DNA from: Gnetum montanum
Taxonomy: Eukaryota; Streptophyta; Gnetopsida; Gnetales; Gnetaceae
Assembly: GCA_015680685.1 (NCBI GenBank)
Contig: MNCI01029221.1
Span: forward strand, 12,566-76,565
Direction: 5' to 3'
DNA length: 64,000 bases
Shown here: positions 23,809 through 35,746 of the stretch, piece after piece
Position numbering within the stretch: position 1 is the stretch's first letter
How the letters are laid out: each line of letters begins with the position of its first letter
Program-made: the position numbers and the translations under genes
Notes under the pieces: generated by a model
What the model was told of the DNA's origin: nothing
Seen by the model: only the letters and a program-made list of their open reading frames with translations
Databases searched by the model: none

Positions 23809-24619
23809 TGATGGGACGCGATATCGCATGGGCCACGATATCATGTACGCGATATCACAGCCCACCGCCAGTTCTATAAATAAGAGGCGGCTCTCCCTTG
23901 TTTCTCCATCTAGATCTAGACCTTAGCCAAACTCTTACCATTTTTCCATTCCAGAGTTAGAATAATTTCCATGTGGCCGTAGTAGGAGTTCCAAAGTGAA
24001 TGGATCTTTATTCGAGCAATTCTATACCTGAGCACACGATTATGTACATCAATAAAGATGAACTTTTGGGCAAACCTTGCAGTGCATGGACTAAGCTAAA
24101 TAGGACTTTAATTATTGTTAATTGTTTAAATTCTTTCTTAAGGACTTAATCTCTCTCAACCCTCAACTCTCATAGTTAAGTGTATTTAGTACGACCGCTT
24201 CGAGCACGTGCATTACGCTTGGTAATCTGAGTAACGAATAGCATTTCGTAATCCTAGTAGCATTGCATTGGTTCAGGGTGTGAAATGGCAAGTGGGAATG
24301 GATACTAATGCTAGGTTAATTAAGGCTTAGTTAGTTAAAGTTAGTTAATTAGTCTCTTCACCCTTTTCCCTCTTAGCATAGGCAATAAGAACATAAAAGA
24401 TATAAAAATCACATGCCTCAAGCTTACTTAACCATACAACCATGACAAATACAAGTAAGCTTGGGAGGACAACGATTGATTAAGCTTACGTATTCCATAA
24501 GGCGTGTAGGCACTTAGTCTGTGAAGTTCGACCGGATCACGTGTGTAACGCTCGACCGGATCACGTGTGTAATGCTCGTATTTGTATGGTTGAGTGTAGG
24601 GGTACCTCGCCACTCATCA
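23809..24619 (+). repeat. 3' LTR of the composite element (811 bp)
   Basis: It starts TGATGGGACGCGATATCGC and ends CACTCATCA. GATATC motifs occur at three positions within the first 45 bp, followed by a TATA box (tataaataag) near 23875. Inside, at 24529-24576, a 24-bp unit (gaccggatcacgtgtgtaac) is tandemly duplicated. Confidence 0.85.
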
Positions 24620-24624
24620 ATGGT

Positions 24625-26928
24625 CCAACATAATAACGAGTGTCCAAGTACATAGAGGTCCATAGTTTATATATCCATGAATAATGATCAAAGTTGTAAA
24701 CAATAATAAAAGCTAAAATGAATATTGAATTCCCTAAGTATAGGAAACCATAAATTATATCAAAGATGACATTTAAAAAAGAATCAAAGATGTTTTGAAG
24801 AAACTATAAATAAATAAATATCTATCTTTTCATAGAGACAAATGGTGTAAAAGAGCTCATGTAGATGATTCCATTTTGTTGGAACAAGGCTAGGATGATG
24901 ATAGTTACTTATCCAAAAATTTTGCATAATCCCTAGGTAATTTTCATCCAACAATGAGAATAAAAAGTAACAATAAGTTTGGGGTGATTTTCTTAGTTTG
25001 TTTTATTGGACTCTCTTCTTGGAACCATAGCTAAAATGTTTATTGGCATTGGTGTGGAATTTTAAATCTTAATTAAAAAATCTAAATTGCAAAAACATTG
25101 TTCAAGACCTAGTTTGTAGGAATTATCTAAACTAGCTCTCATCTTCTTGAACTTCAATTAAAACCTTAGCCAACACTTTATCCATGCTCATTATGAAATT
25201 AAAAAAAAAACTAAGTAATAGGTAGAAAAAAAATCCCAAGAAATACACATATTGAAGTTAAAGAAAACTAAAAAAATGAAAATGAAAATAAAATTAAAAT
25301 TAAAACCAGGAGTAAAAAAAATTTGAATTTTAAAAATAAAAAATAACAAAAATAATAAACAAAATGAAAATAAAAAGATGAAAAATAATAAAAGTAAAAA
25401 AGCAAATCAAAACCTAAAGAAAACAAAGTCAAAACAACGAAGGCATAACGAAATAAAAACAACATAAATGGAATTTTAGAACTGAGAAATAATGAAAATC
25501 CAAAAAGAAATCAAAGCCAATCAAAAACAAAACCACAAAAATGGAATTATAAATACCAAAAAGGCTGGTTCGATGGTGGTTGATCCTTTTGAAAATCAAA
25601 GGAGATGGTTTAGAGTGCACTGTGCTAATTCATAACACAACGTTCTAAAACATATATCATGCATCCATGTATCCTTCCATGGTTTGAGATGTTCTTATGT
25701 GTGGTCCCAATGTGCTATTAGGCATGGACATGAATCTCCATACCTTAGAGAGCAGCTCAACAATTGCTTAACATCCAATTCCATGGCCAAACCAAATAAG
25801 CTCTTCATTTGTCAATTCCTTCTAGTCGTTGAATGCTTTAATGCACCAGTCCTACTTGCAAAGAAACTATTTATTACCATGCCAAGGTGCCTTCCTACCT
25901 TGGCTTAAAGGTCAGCAATTCCAATGTCTATACACATGAGGAATGCGTTTTCAGGTGTCACGTGAATTTGCTACCGATATCACGATTTTGAAATAACAAC
26001 CATAATTTTAAATCGAAGCTCCCTTGAAAAGTTTTATCGGTAAAGTAAATCGAGAATCTTTTTGACGAAGCCTCTCCCAACTACGCCGCCACGTTTGAGC
26101 GGAACGTCGCCCCCAGTTTCAATGAATACCGCGTATATTGTAGGTACATGGGCAGCTTGTATTTTGCAACGCATTCCTGGTTTGGTGAAACGGAAACGCG
26201 GTCACCCACTTTTTTAAGGCTTTAACCATCATGCTTATTCCTGAATGAGAAATTGGTTTGGGAAACCATTTTAATGGTTAATTTTATGATTTAAATTAGA
26301 CTCCATAATGCTATTTTTACATTTAATGTTAATTAATGCAAATCAAAGTCACATGAAACTAGTTATTTGGGACTGTAACCTGTAGTTATAATGCTTTGGT
26401 GTATACCATATAATCTCATGAAGGAAAAAATGGTTTAGAAAAAAAACAAAAGAGCAATAAGGTAATTTGGGAAAAAAAGAAAGGTAAAAGGTTTAGTTTC
26501 ACAATTTTATAATGAAATTTTAGTTTAGTGGTAAAGATGTTGATCCAGCAACCCTAAATCATAAGTTTAAGTTTAATCTGAAATTGGAATTGGCCCTATA
26601 TATCTAAAGGATCTGAGTAGACATAAACAAAAAGAATAAATTATTCATAATAAATAAAATGGAAATAAAAAACTGTAAACGGGGAAAAAGATAGTTAAAC
26701 TAAAACAATAAAACTCAAGTCTTCAATCATCTTGTAATTGTAAGGCATAGATGAAAACCCACAATATAAATTAAAAAGAATAGTTCAGATAAAGGAAAAT
26801 CCATGTTTTGAAAATAAAATTAAGTGCAGATATGTAAAAACCTATACTTAAAATAAAATAATTAAAATTAAATGCAGAGAAGGCAGAAAACACAAAACAA
26901 CTACATTCGGTTGTCTATCAAGTCATGA
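24625..26928. repeat. Segment copy A (3' flank of the dioxygenase locus, gene missing)
   Basis: Aligns with copy B (43806-46480) and copy C (50380-52740). It includes an A-rich stretch near 25195-25560 whose minus frames look like F/Y/L-rich ORFs in all three copies, and the GC-richer block near 26040-26210 (one 43-bp unit tripled in copy B). Homology stops at 26928, where a gypsy element begins, before the place where the dioxygenase should lie. Confidence 0.75.
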
Positions 26929-27141
26929 AGTATAAAACATAAAAGACATAAAAATCACATACCTCATACTTACTTAACCATACAACCGTGACAAATACAA
27001 GTAAGTCTAGGAAGACAACGAACAATTAACCTTAAGTGTTCCATAAGGCGTATAGGCACTTAGTCTGCGGAGTTCGACTGGATCGTACGTGTAACGTTCG
27101 TATTCATATGGTTGAGTGTAGGGGTACCTCGCCACTCATCA
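26929..27141 (+). repeat. Truncated 5' LTR
   Basis: Only the last 213 bp of the LTR remain, ending gccactcatca directly before the primer site. Confidence 0.8.
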
Positions 27142-27142
27142 T

Positions 27143-27160
27143 TGGCGCTGTTGTCGGGGA
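27143..27160 (+). other. Primer binding site, tRNA-Asp type
   Basis: TGGCGCTGTTGTCGGGGA, two substitutions from the tRNA-Asp complement, one base after the LTR end. Confidence 0.85.
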
Positions 27161-27286
27161 CTAAGTTGTTTGTGTGCTAAGTAGAACATAGGAAATCATC
27201 CACATCGTTGGGAAGCTTAAACGAACCCCTAGGGTTAATCAGAAGAAAATTTAAACAACGGTCAATAGCACACCGACAAGATAACA

Positions 27287-29281
27287 ATGTCTTCTTCTTC
27301 TCATAAAAGCACCTGATCACCTAGGGATCACACAAGAGACAATCAACGGTCTAACACACGTAACTAAGAACCGCCAGTTCCTCAACAGTATCGGGTGGTA
27401 TATACTCATCACGATGAGTATATACCCAATTTTACTTTTATCCTCCATCAGGATGAACAACTGCGCTAGAGAGACCTACAAGGTAACATAGTGTTACTCC
27501 CAGATCGGGCAATCCCTAACATGCTCCTTCGTGCTTTTGCAAAGATAGGCATGATGGAATTATATGCTGAATACGTTGCAGAAGATTATGACATAAGGGA
27601 TTACCATCCCACAGTAGCACAACGTCTAAGGGACTGATGGCAGGAGAGTTATCACACATCGTTGAAGGGCAAAGGACCCCGCAACGCTTCGCCTATCATA
27701 AGAGAAGTTAAGGGTGGTGAACCTATCTCAATAGGTTCTCCACAAAATGATGTTCCCCCTCCTAACAAGAGTGAGGAGGTGGTGTATCAGAACCTTCACT
27801 CCATGATACACAACCCTAGTTCTGATGCCCACGAACACCAAGTGTTCAATGAGGGAACACAAACAAATGATAATGATGGGCAGTCTGATCGTCATCACGA
27901 TCGGGGCCGTAGCCACCAAAGAGAAGGTAAGAAACATTGTCATGGCGATGGTTCCCCTTCTTCTTCCCCTTCATCACATCATTCACCCTCTCTTTTCACA
28001 TCAGGACGTAGTCACAAAGAGCAAAATCATGAGGATAAGGGTAGGGATAAGCAAAATGAGAACCCTCAACGAGAGAGTCAAGAGCGAGGACGCGGGAATT
28101 CTAGAGAGTCAAGGCATGAAAGAAGGGAAAGTAGGGAACCATGTAGGCATCATAAACGTCATGAGATAGATGATCATAATGAACCCCTACTTACCACCCA
28201 AAGTATGTTAGACATTACAAAGGCCATTAGAATACCTACAAGGCACCAAAAAGAGAGCCGGATCAAGAGACTAGACATGAATAATATCCCATGGTTTGAG
28301 GGGGGATACAACACTTATCTATAGAACCACTTATAGGCATTTCATGATGCCTGTGCCTTGCAAAATATTGAAAATGAGTGGCAGAAGTTAAAGTTGTTTC
28401 CTAGGAAACTCATAAAGGAAACGGAAAGCTGGTATCGGTCCTTAGAACCGGAAACCATTAGGAGATGGAGTATGATGTTAGAATTGTATAACGATAAATA
28501 CCAAACGTACTCCAGAGTGTCCAACTTGCGTAAGCAGATCCAAGGATGGAAGCAGGGTAATCATGAACCCTTGGATGTTACCATGGGCCGATATTATGCA
28601 TTGCTACATCATTTCCCAGGCCATGGTTACGCACAACGGGATCAACTCTACCACCTTGTAGATGGGCTAAGACATGAAACCAGGAGAACCCTTGGGACAT
28701 ATGCCCAAGGGAGATTATCTAAACTTAGGTCCCATGAGATTCATAGATTATTGGAGTAAGTAGCTAAGGAAGAAGGGGAGCTACGAAAAAGAGAAAGAGC
28801 AGAAGAGTACAACCGTGATCCTTCCCTCCGAAAGAGGGGAGTGAGATTCTGTGAGGAGGAAGATGAGTCACCACTCAAAGAGATGGTGAATAGAAAAACC
28901 TTGCCACTTCAGAAATTAACAACGAAAGTATCGACTAAGGTAGATCAAATATGGAGCTCCTTAGATAGTAAAATTGAAACTGTCCTAAAAATCATAGAGG
29001 AGTCCAAGGAGGAGCGAAGTAGTGATCATGATAAGAAAAAGCGAAGAGATTTAGACCATGCACATAACAAGGGTAAGGGAAAAATGACTATCGTTGATCA
29101 GGTTGTGAATTCTAACACGGACAATGACTGTGGATGTGAGATCTGCCAATATGACCATCCTAAGGCATGTTGCCCAATAATCTCACATCTACAGGAGACC
29201 GGGGTGTATGCACTCAACCCAAGACTTAACAAATGGCAAGCACCCCGAAGGTTACCTTATCCCCAAGGTAACCCGAGGTAG
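27287..29281 (+). pseudogene. gag of the 26929-32857 element
   Basis: The ATG at 27287 begins MSSSSHKST, then a stop. Long open parts are 27662-28324 (H/R/S-rich, with acidic and basic runs), 28358-28759 (capsid, with LKLFPRKLIKETESWYRSLE and a YNDKYQTYSRVSNLRKQIQG string) and 28841-29281 (K/E-rich linker and zinc-knuckle variant CEICQYDHPKAC near 29139-29172). About six stops interrupt it. It is the most readable capsid in the window besides 36929-37690. Confidence 0.75.
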
Positions 29282-29880
29282 TTCCACCAACCGTTAACAT
29301 ATTATCCAAGTGCAACTCTACCACAACCTATCGGGCAACACCAGCAGTGGAAACACCCACAGTCATGGGGGATGCCATCACCTAGGCAACAATACCCTTA
29401 CCAGCAACCAGACTCGTATGGCTATTACGTGCAACAGCTGGTTTCTCCAAGTGACTCTATGGGTCATGAAACCCCACAATGTCACTACCAAGTTTGGGAG
29501 TATTTTAGGACTCCCTCTCCTAGAAGACACACTCCACATGCATACCATCCTCTGAATCTATCTGCATCTCTTACGCTGATAGTTCCACTACCACCCACTC
29601 CAACGATGCAAGGGGAACTCCCCACTCAACCACAGCAATGTAATGCTACGAGAGCTGTAAACCTTTAACTCGTTGTTGGTTCTAACAACCGCATGAAGAG
29701 AAGACATTTCATCAAAACCAAAAGCCCAAAAAAGCTCTCACAACCACAAGCGGTTGAGTCTGTGTACGCTCCTCCAACAAATCAGGCTTCGGAGCTCCCT
29801 TCAAACCAGCAACAGAGCTCAACGCATACAGTTATGTTAACACATACGGTTACTGACTAGATCAAGGTAGGCCACCTTCC
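29282..29880 (+). other. Pro/Gln/Tyr-rich gag-protease spacer
   Basis: The open part 29372-29668 is rich in P, Q, Y, S and T (YPYQQPDSYGYYVQQ). It is homologous to the minus-strand frames at 14794-15204 and 19156-19383, which makes it a family hallmark. No enzymatic motif is present. Confidence 0.6.
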
Positions 29881-30477
29881 CAGGAAATTCTCTGACCCTA
29901 GAAGCCCCCTAATTTATCTCCAAGTCGTTGGGAATGAACCTCATAAGGCTCTTCTTGACTCAGGTTCCAGAGTTAACTTAATCTCACAAGAAATGTATAA
30001 AGCCTGGAACCTACCTCCACTCAAGAANCTATTGCTCTTCTTGAGTGGAGGTAGGTTCCAGGCTTTATACATTTCTTGTGAGATTAAGTTAACTCTGGAA
30101 CCTGAGTCAAGAAGAGCCTTATGAGGTTCATTCCCAACGACTTGGAGATAAATTAGGGGGCTTCTAGGGTCAGAGAATTTCCTGGGAAGGTGGCCTACCT
30201 TGATCTAGTCAGTAACCGTATGTGTTAACATAACTGTATGCGTTGAGCTCTGTTGCTGGTTTGAAGGGAGCTCCGAAGCCTGATTTGTTGGAGGAGCGTA
30301 CACAGACTCAACCGCTTGTGGTTGTGAGAGCTTTTTTGGGCTTTTGGTTTTGAAGAAATGTCTTCTCTTCATGCGGTTGTTAGAACCAACAACGAGTTAA
30401 AGGTTTACAGCTCTCGTAGCATTACATTGCTGTGGTTGAGTGGGGAGTTCCCCTTGCATCGTTGGAGTGGGTGGTAG
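29588..30477. repeat. 440-bp inverted duplication around a single N, likely misassembly
   Basis: Arms 29588-30027 and 30038-30477 are reverse complements with, by eye, one mismatch (catcaa versus cttcaa). The reversed arm extends 9 bp beyond the left arm with the expected protease continuation (gagcaatag). This is what a redundant overlapping contig placed backwards would give. Confidence 0.85.
29881..30027 (+). pseudogene. Protease N-terminal fragment
   Basis: Contains ALLDSGSRVNLISQEMYKAW: the active-site Asp-Ser-Gly is intact. The sequence is cut at the single N at 30028, where a reversed contig follows. Confidence 0.65.
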
Positions 30478-30478
30478 N

Positions 30479-30737
30479 TAATATGAGCATCACCAACTTC
30501 CAACCTTTAACCTTAAAACATCAATTGGGAGAAGTTGGACATTTTTAAAAAATTCAAACAAATGCTCATTATTTTTGATCTCTTCCTTTCAATTTAGTCA
30601 TGGGGGGATGGCCACCTATGCTGATCATTTAGGGCCCTCAGTTTCTTTTTATATTTTTTTTTTACACATTTTTGTTTTACAATTTCTTTAAATTTTCTTG
30701 TTTTTTTTACAACATCGTTCATAATTTTTCTTTTATT
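30479..30737 (+). pseudogene. RT-start remnant joined to the 3' UTR
   Basis: Codons matching NxxTSIGRSW (homologous to 39010-39070) run into the conserved tagtcatggggggatggcc block at 30590 (homologous to 41118). Nearly all of pol is deleted between the two. Confidence 0.5.
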
Positions 30738-31635
30738 NNNNNNNNNNNNNNNNNNNNNNNNNNNNNNNNNNNNNNNNNNNNNNNNNNNNNNNNNNNNNNN
30801 NNNNNNNNNNNNNNNNNNNNNNNNNNNNNNNNNNNNNNNNNNNNNNNNNNNNNNNNNNNNNNNNNNNNNNNNNNNNNNNNNNNNNNNNNNNNNNNNNNNN
30901 NNNNNNNNNNNNNNNNNNNNNNNNNNNNNNNNNNNNNNNNNNNNNNNNNNNNNNNNNNNNNNNNNNNNNNNNNNNNNNNNNNNNNNNNNNNNNNNNNNNN
31001 NNNNNNNNNNNNNNNNNNNNNNNNNNNNNNNNNNNNNNNNNNNNNNNNNNNNNNNNNNNNNNNNNNNNNNNNNNNNNNNNNNNNNNNNNNNNNNNNNNNN
31101 NNNNNNNNNNNNNNNNNNNNNNNNNNNNNNNNNNNNNNNNNNNNNNNNNNNNNNNNNNNNNNNNNNNNNNNNNNNNNNNNNNNNNNNNNNNNNNNNNNNN
31201 NNNNNNNNNNNNNNNNNNNNNNNNNNNNNNNNNNNNNNNNNNNNNNNNNNNNNNNNNNNNNNNNNNNNNNNNNNNNNNNNNNNNNNNNNNNNNNNNNNNN
31301 NNNNNNNNNNNNNNNNNNNNNNNNNNNNNNNNNNNNNNNNNNNNNNNNNNNNNNNNNNNNNNNNNNNNNNNNNNNNNNNNNNNNNNNNNNNNNNNNNNNN
31401 NNNNNNNNNNNNNNNNNNNNNNNNNNNNNNNNNNNNNNNNNNNNNNNNNNNNNNNNNNNNNNNNNNNNNNNNNNNNNNNNNNNNNNNNNNNNNNNNNNNN
31501 NNNNNNNNNNNNNNNNNNNNNNNNNNNNNNNNNNNNNNNNNNNNNNNNNNNNNNNNNNNNNNNNNNNNNNNNNNNNNNNNNNNNNNNNNNNNNNNNNNNN
31601 NNNNNNNNNNNNNNNNNNNNNNNNNNNNNNNNNNN
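30738..31635. other. Assembly gap (898 N)
   Basis: Run of N bases inside the element's 3' UTR. Frames reported across it are meaningless. Confidence 0.99.
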
Positions 31636-32077
31636 AGCAAAGCAAGGTATCAACTGCATTGTGATTCATTTACCCTTTCTAATATAAGATTTTGTTGTGT
31701 GTGCAGATGGCAATCATACAACAACAGATTGGATCTGGACGGAACAACTGGAATGGATCGATGCTAAAGAAGCTATGCAAGGAACGAGATGGATGGCGCA
31801 CTTACGGATAGACAATGAAAGGCGCAATCTTGGCATTAGCAGCAACGGACTTCTTCTCTCTTCTCTCTTCTCTCTTAGCTACCAAATAAGGCCTGATGTC
31901 AAATGTATAAAGTGTTCACTCTTGTTGTCGTGAACACCAGTTTTATCATGTTTTGTAATGATGATCTGTTCACATGTCATCCCATTCACCATTAGTTCCA
32001 TTCAAGTCAATAATCCCATACCTTTCCAATATTTTGTAAGGAACTTGAGGACGAGTTTTTATCTAGTCATGGGGGTA
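31636..32077 (+). other. 3' UTR of the 26929-32857 element, right part
   Basis: Aligns with 23360-23808 and 42580-42830, including a TCTCTT microsatellite near 31855-31877 and the purine-rich tract catgggggta before the LTR. The 78-codon frame at 31697 is shared with other copies but shows no domain. Confidence 0.6.
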
Positions 32078-32857
32078 TGATGGAAGCGATATTGCATAGG
32101 CCATGATATCGTGTACGCGATATCGCATCGGCTGCCAAATCTATAAATAAGAGGTGGCTCTTCCTTGTTTCTCCATCTAGATCTAGACCTTATCCAAACT
32201 CTTCTAGTTTTTCCATTCCAGAGTTAGAGTAATTTCCATGTGCTCGTAGTAGAAGTCCCAAAGTGAACGAATATTTATTTGAGCAAATATTGTACCTAAG
32301 CACAAGTTTGTGTACAAAACTAAAGAAGAACTTTTGGATAAACCTTGTAGTGCATGGACTAAGCTAAATAGGACTTTAATTATTGTTAATTATTTAAATG
32401 CTTTATTAGTCAATTAATCTGTCTCAACCCTTAACACTCCTAGTTAAGTGCATTCAGTATGACCACTTCGAGCACGTGCGTTACGCTTGGTAATCCCAGT
32501 AACGAATAGTGTTTGGTAATCCCAGAAGGTTGCATTGGTTTAGGGTGTGAACGGCAAGTGAGAACAAATACTGATGCTAGGCATTAGAACTTAGTTAGTT
32601 AAAGTTAGTTACTTAGTCTCTTCACCCTTTCCCTGATTAGCATAGGTGATAAAACATAAAAGACATAAAAATCAGATACCTCAAACTTACTTAACCATAC
32701 AACCATGACAAATACAAGTAAGTCTGGGAAGACAACGAATGATTAACCTTAAGTTTTCCATAAGGCATATAGGCACTTAGTTTGCGAAGTTCGACCGGAT
32801 CACGCGTGTAACGCTCGTATTCGTATGGTTAAGTGTAGGGGTACCTCACCACTCATC
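32078..32857 (+). repeat. 3' LTR of the 26929-32857 element
   Basis: It starts TGATGGAAGCGATATTGC, with GATATC motifs near 32105 and 32119 and a TATA box (tataaataag) near 32142. It ends ctcatc. Confidence 0.8.
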
Positions 32858-33475
32858 TTGCTATATCTCTCTTAGGGATCTTTTGGCAGTTAGAACATCT
32901 TAAGTATTCTTCGGTCTATCAAAAGCATCTCTTACCTTCTAGTGTTTAAATTTTATACCTATGATTCATTTGTGTTATTCTCTACAACATCAATTATCTC
33001 CATCATTCCTATCCATTAATGGTTAGCAAAGGATCTTAAGGAGGCTATATTAGAGATGTGAGGAATCATAATCTAAACCTTTTCATCATCAACCTATATC
33101 CATAAGTCATATCTCAAAGTTCCTCAATGCATTATTGTATCTTACAAACACCTTATTTATACAAACTTTCAATGTTGTTACTAATCTTATGCAAGGATTC
33201 CCATTCATTTATTGTATTATCAAAATCAAAGAAATAAAGCTAGGGGTTTTCCCCTCTTTAGTTCATTTTCTTTTATCATTTCTAGTTATCTTTATGTTTT
33301 ATAGCTTTTACCATCGATTCCTTAATTATTGTCTCTAATCACATTATTTTTCATTTTAATTATATCATTCTTCAATTTAAATATTGCAATCATAATTATC
33401 ATCTACACACACTAGAATCTTGTTCACATAGCACATCAATATGTCATTAACATATTCTCACTTTCATTATCTTAT
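32858..33475. other. Unrecognised stretch between element and copia copy B
   Basis: Pyrimidine- and AT-rich. A short plus-strand string (WLAKDLKEAI near 33010-33050) could be a copia pol scrap, but I cannot place it. It has no counterpart upstream of copy A. Confidence 0.3.
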
Positions 33476-34784
33476 CATTATAATGTTTTGTCATTTCCAT
33501 TCATCAAATTGACACTTGCCATTTTAACTTGTCATTTTATTTCATCATTTGTATTATTATCATCATTTTCATATTCTCATTATCAAATTTATCTTATGTT
33601 ATTATTCTTGTATTGTGTGATCTAAGTCCTCATTCAATTTAAGGGTTATCTCTTAGACTGTTTATGGTGATGGATAGTGTTTCATTGTTGTTTGGTACTT
33701 TGATTTCTTTGAGTCATTGAGACATTATTTTATGTGCAAATTTGTGTGAGAAGATAGTTTTCACTTCAACACTCTCTTTCACAAGTGCTTATGGCTGAAA
33801 GTTGTATTACTTGGGTGTCAAATTTGCATTTTTGAATGGAGATCCATAACAGGAAATAATTGCATAAAAACTTGAAGGCTTTGTGAAAAGATTATATTTG
33901 AATTTTATTTGTAGAGTTAAAAATCCTTTCATGGTTTTTTAAAACAACTTCCCAAGAATGATACATAATGCTTAATGAATATTTACAATAAGAAGGGTTC
34001 AAGAGATTTGATATAAATGCCAGTCTATATATGTATTTAACTAAAAACTCACAGAGAACTATTATACTTATTCTATATGTTAAAAATATTATCATTAATA
34101 GGAAGTTACAAGGTCTAATCTAAAAGGTTAAGGGTTTGTTAAAATCAAAATTTGAAATATCAAATCTTAGCTTGCACAATTACTTTTTGGGTTTCAAAAT
34201 TAATCAATTATCCAACTATATATAAATTAATTAGAGAAAATATATGGTTGAGCTTATAAAGCAATATCTTATGTTGGAACATAAACCATATTTAATACTA
34301 CTAGATTCATATAATTGTCCTAGAAAAACCAATTGAAGAATGTGCGAAGTTTTGATAGTTAATTAGTAAAATAATTTATTTAACTAATACAAGACTAAAA
34401 ATTATGTATGTAGTGAATTTCTCATCTTTATTTAATCAAAAGTCTATTAGAAGTTAGATGACAATGGCTATGGGAATTCTAAAGTACATCAAAGGTACTT
34501 AGGATAGGATTATGATCTAGTTTATGATTGTTCTTAAAAAATCCTTTTGGAAGGTTATATAGATGTTGACTATGTAGGAGAAACCATAACTAGAAGCTTT
34601 ACTACTAGAGTTCTTGTTAAGCATAAAGGAAATGTAAATTTTATGATGGTTTACAAAGAAGAAAGCAATTTCTTTGTCAACCACTGAGTTAAAGAATAGA
34701 TATGCTATTCACTTAGTAATAAAACTAAAGTGACTAAATGTAACATCCTTTCTACCTAATGTAGGAAAAGAAGATATTATGTTG
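33476..34784 (+). mobile_element. Ty1/copia remnant, copy B
   Basis: Aligns with 2126-2920 and then 17764-18260. The RT scrap VKFAFLNGD and KLEGFVK lies near 33815-33890, and the C-terminal RT/RNase H scrap (LEGYIDVDYVGETITR-like) near 34545-34640. Stops and shifts throughout. It ends at the ctcta target site of the next element and continues at 43167. Confidence 0.65.
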
Positions 34785-34789
34785 CTCTA

Positions 34790-35614
34790 TGATGAACCAT
34801 GATATCACTTCTACAATATCATGTCAACAATATCATGCCCATGATATTGAATCAACCATACGATGTCAGATACTAGATATCGCGGCCTACCTCCTTGCCT
34901 ATAAATATGAGGCGGCGCCCTTGGTTTTCACATTAGAAGTTAGTCCCTTAGCCAAAATCTTGCCAATTTTTCCCTCCAGAGTTAGAATTATTTCTGCATG
35001 CTCGTAGTACGAGTCAAAGAGTGAATGGATCTTTATTCAAGCATTGTGTACCTGAGCACACTTTGTGTACGGCAATAAAGATGAACTTTATGATAAACCT
35101 TGTAGCATATAGAATAGATTAATTAATGTTAATTATTATTTAATGTTTTCTTAGTTAATTAATTATCTCTCTCACCCTACAACTCTCTTAGTTAAATACA
35201 CTTAGTACAACTACTTTAAGCATGCGTGTAGCACTTGGTAACCTAGTAACGATTAGCGTTTAGTAATCCCAGTAGTGTTGCACTAGTTCAAGATGTGTAC
35301 GGAAAGTGGGAATGGATACTAGTGTTAGGAGTAATTAGAACTTAGTTAATGAATAGTTAATTTAGGTTAGTTACTTAGTTATCTCTCTTCCCCTCCTTAT
35401 TAGTGCAGGATATAAAACACATAAAAATCATATGCCTCAAGCTTGCTTAACCATACAACCGTGACATACAAGTAAGTTTGGGAAGACAATGATTAACCAA
35501 CCCATTATTGTTCCACAAAGGTGCATAGGCACTTAGTCCTTGGAATTTGACCGGATCATGCATGAAACGCTCGTATTCGTATGGTTGAGCGTAGGGGTAC
35601 CTCGCCGCTCATCA
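34790..35614 (+). repeat. 5' LTR (825 bp)
   Basis: It starts TGATGAACCATGATATCAC and ends GCCGCTCATCA. (G/A)ATATC-type motifs occur several times in the first 100 bp, followed by a TATA box (tataaatatg) near 34901. Confidence 0.9.
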
Positions 35615-35615
35615 T

Positions 35616-35633
35616 TGGCACCATTACCGAGGA
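35616..35633 (+). other. Primer binding site, tRNA-Asp type
   Basis: TGGCACCATTACCGAGGA, four substitutions from the tRNA-Asp complement (mostly G-to-A/C-to-T type), one base after the LTR end. Confidence 0.85.
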
Positions 35634-35746
35634 CTTAGTTGTTTGTGTGCTAAGTAGAACTTCGAAAATCATTCACATCATTGGAACAAACCCTTAGGGT
35701 TTCTTAAGAAAAAGATAATAGTACATTGCACATTGAACAAGAAAAG

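Larger units (their letters stand above)
18923..24619. mobile_element. Composite gypsy element, minus-strand left part joined to plus-strand right part
   Basis: It is flanked by acggt (18918-18922) and atggt (24620-24624). Both outer ends are LTR 3' (U5) ends, one on each strand, which a normal element cannot have. The left part (18923-22374) reads leftwards: RT fragment, partial LTR, primer site, gag, partial LTR. The right part (22375-24619) reads rightwards: 3' UTR and complete 3' LTR. The junction at about 22374 shows a ctattct word shared by both parent sequences. Confidence 0.7.
26929..32857 (+). mobile_element. Athila-like Ty3/gypsy element with truncated 5' LTR (plus strand)
   Basis: Order: partial 5' LTR, primer site, gag, spacer, protease, then a misplaced contig, a short RT-start remnant, deletion of most of pol, 3' UTR with an 898-base gap, 3' LTR. 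The 5' LTR is cut and the 3' LTR ends ctcatc without its final A, so no target duplication can be assigned. It is inserted at, or joined by deletion to, segment copy A at 26928. Confidence 0.75.

Noticed and set aside
25268-25620. Minus-strand F/Y/L-rich ORFs, also at 44458-44873 and 50706-51163, looking like conserved membrane proteins
   Set aside because: They translate an A-rich low-complexity tract shared by the three segment copies. Frames start and stop differently in each copy, and the composition is what the DNA bias gives.
30594-31669. ORFs of more than 300 codons around 30594-31669
   Set aside because: They consist almost wholly of N bases in the assembly gap.
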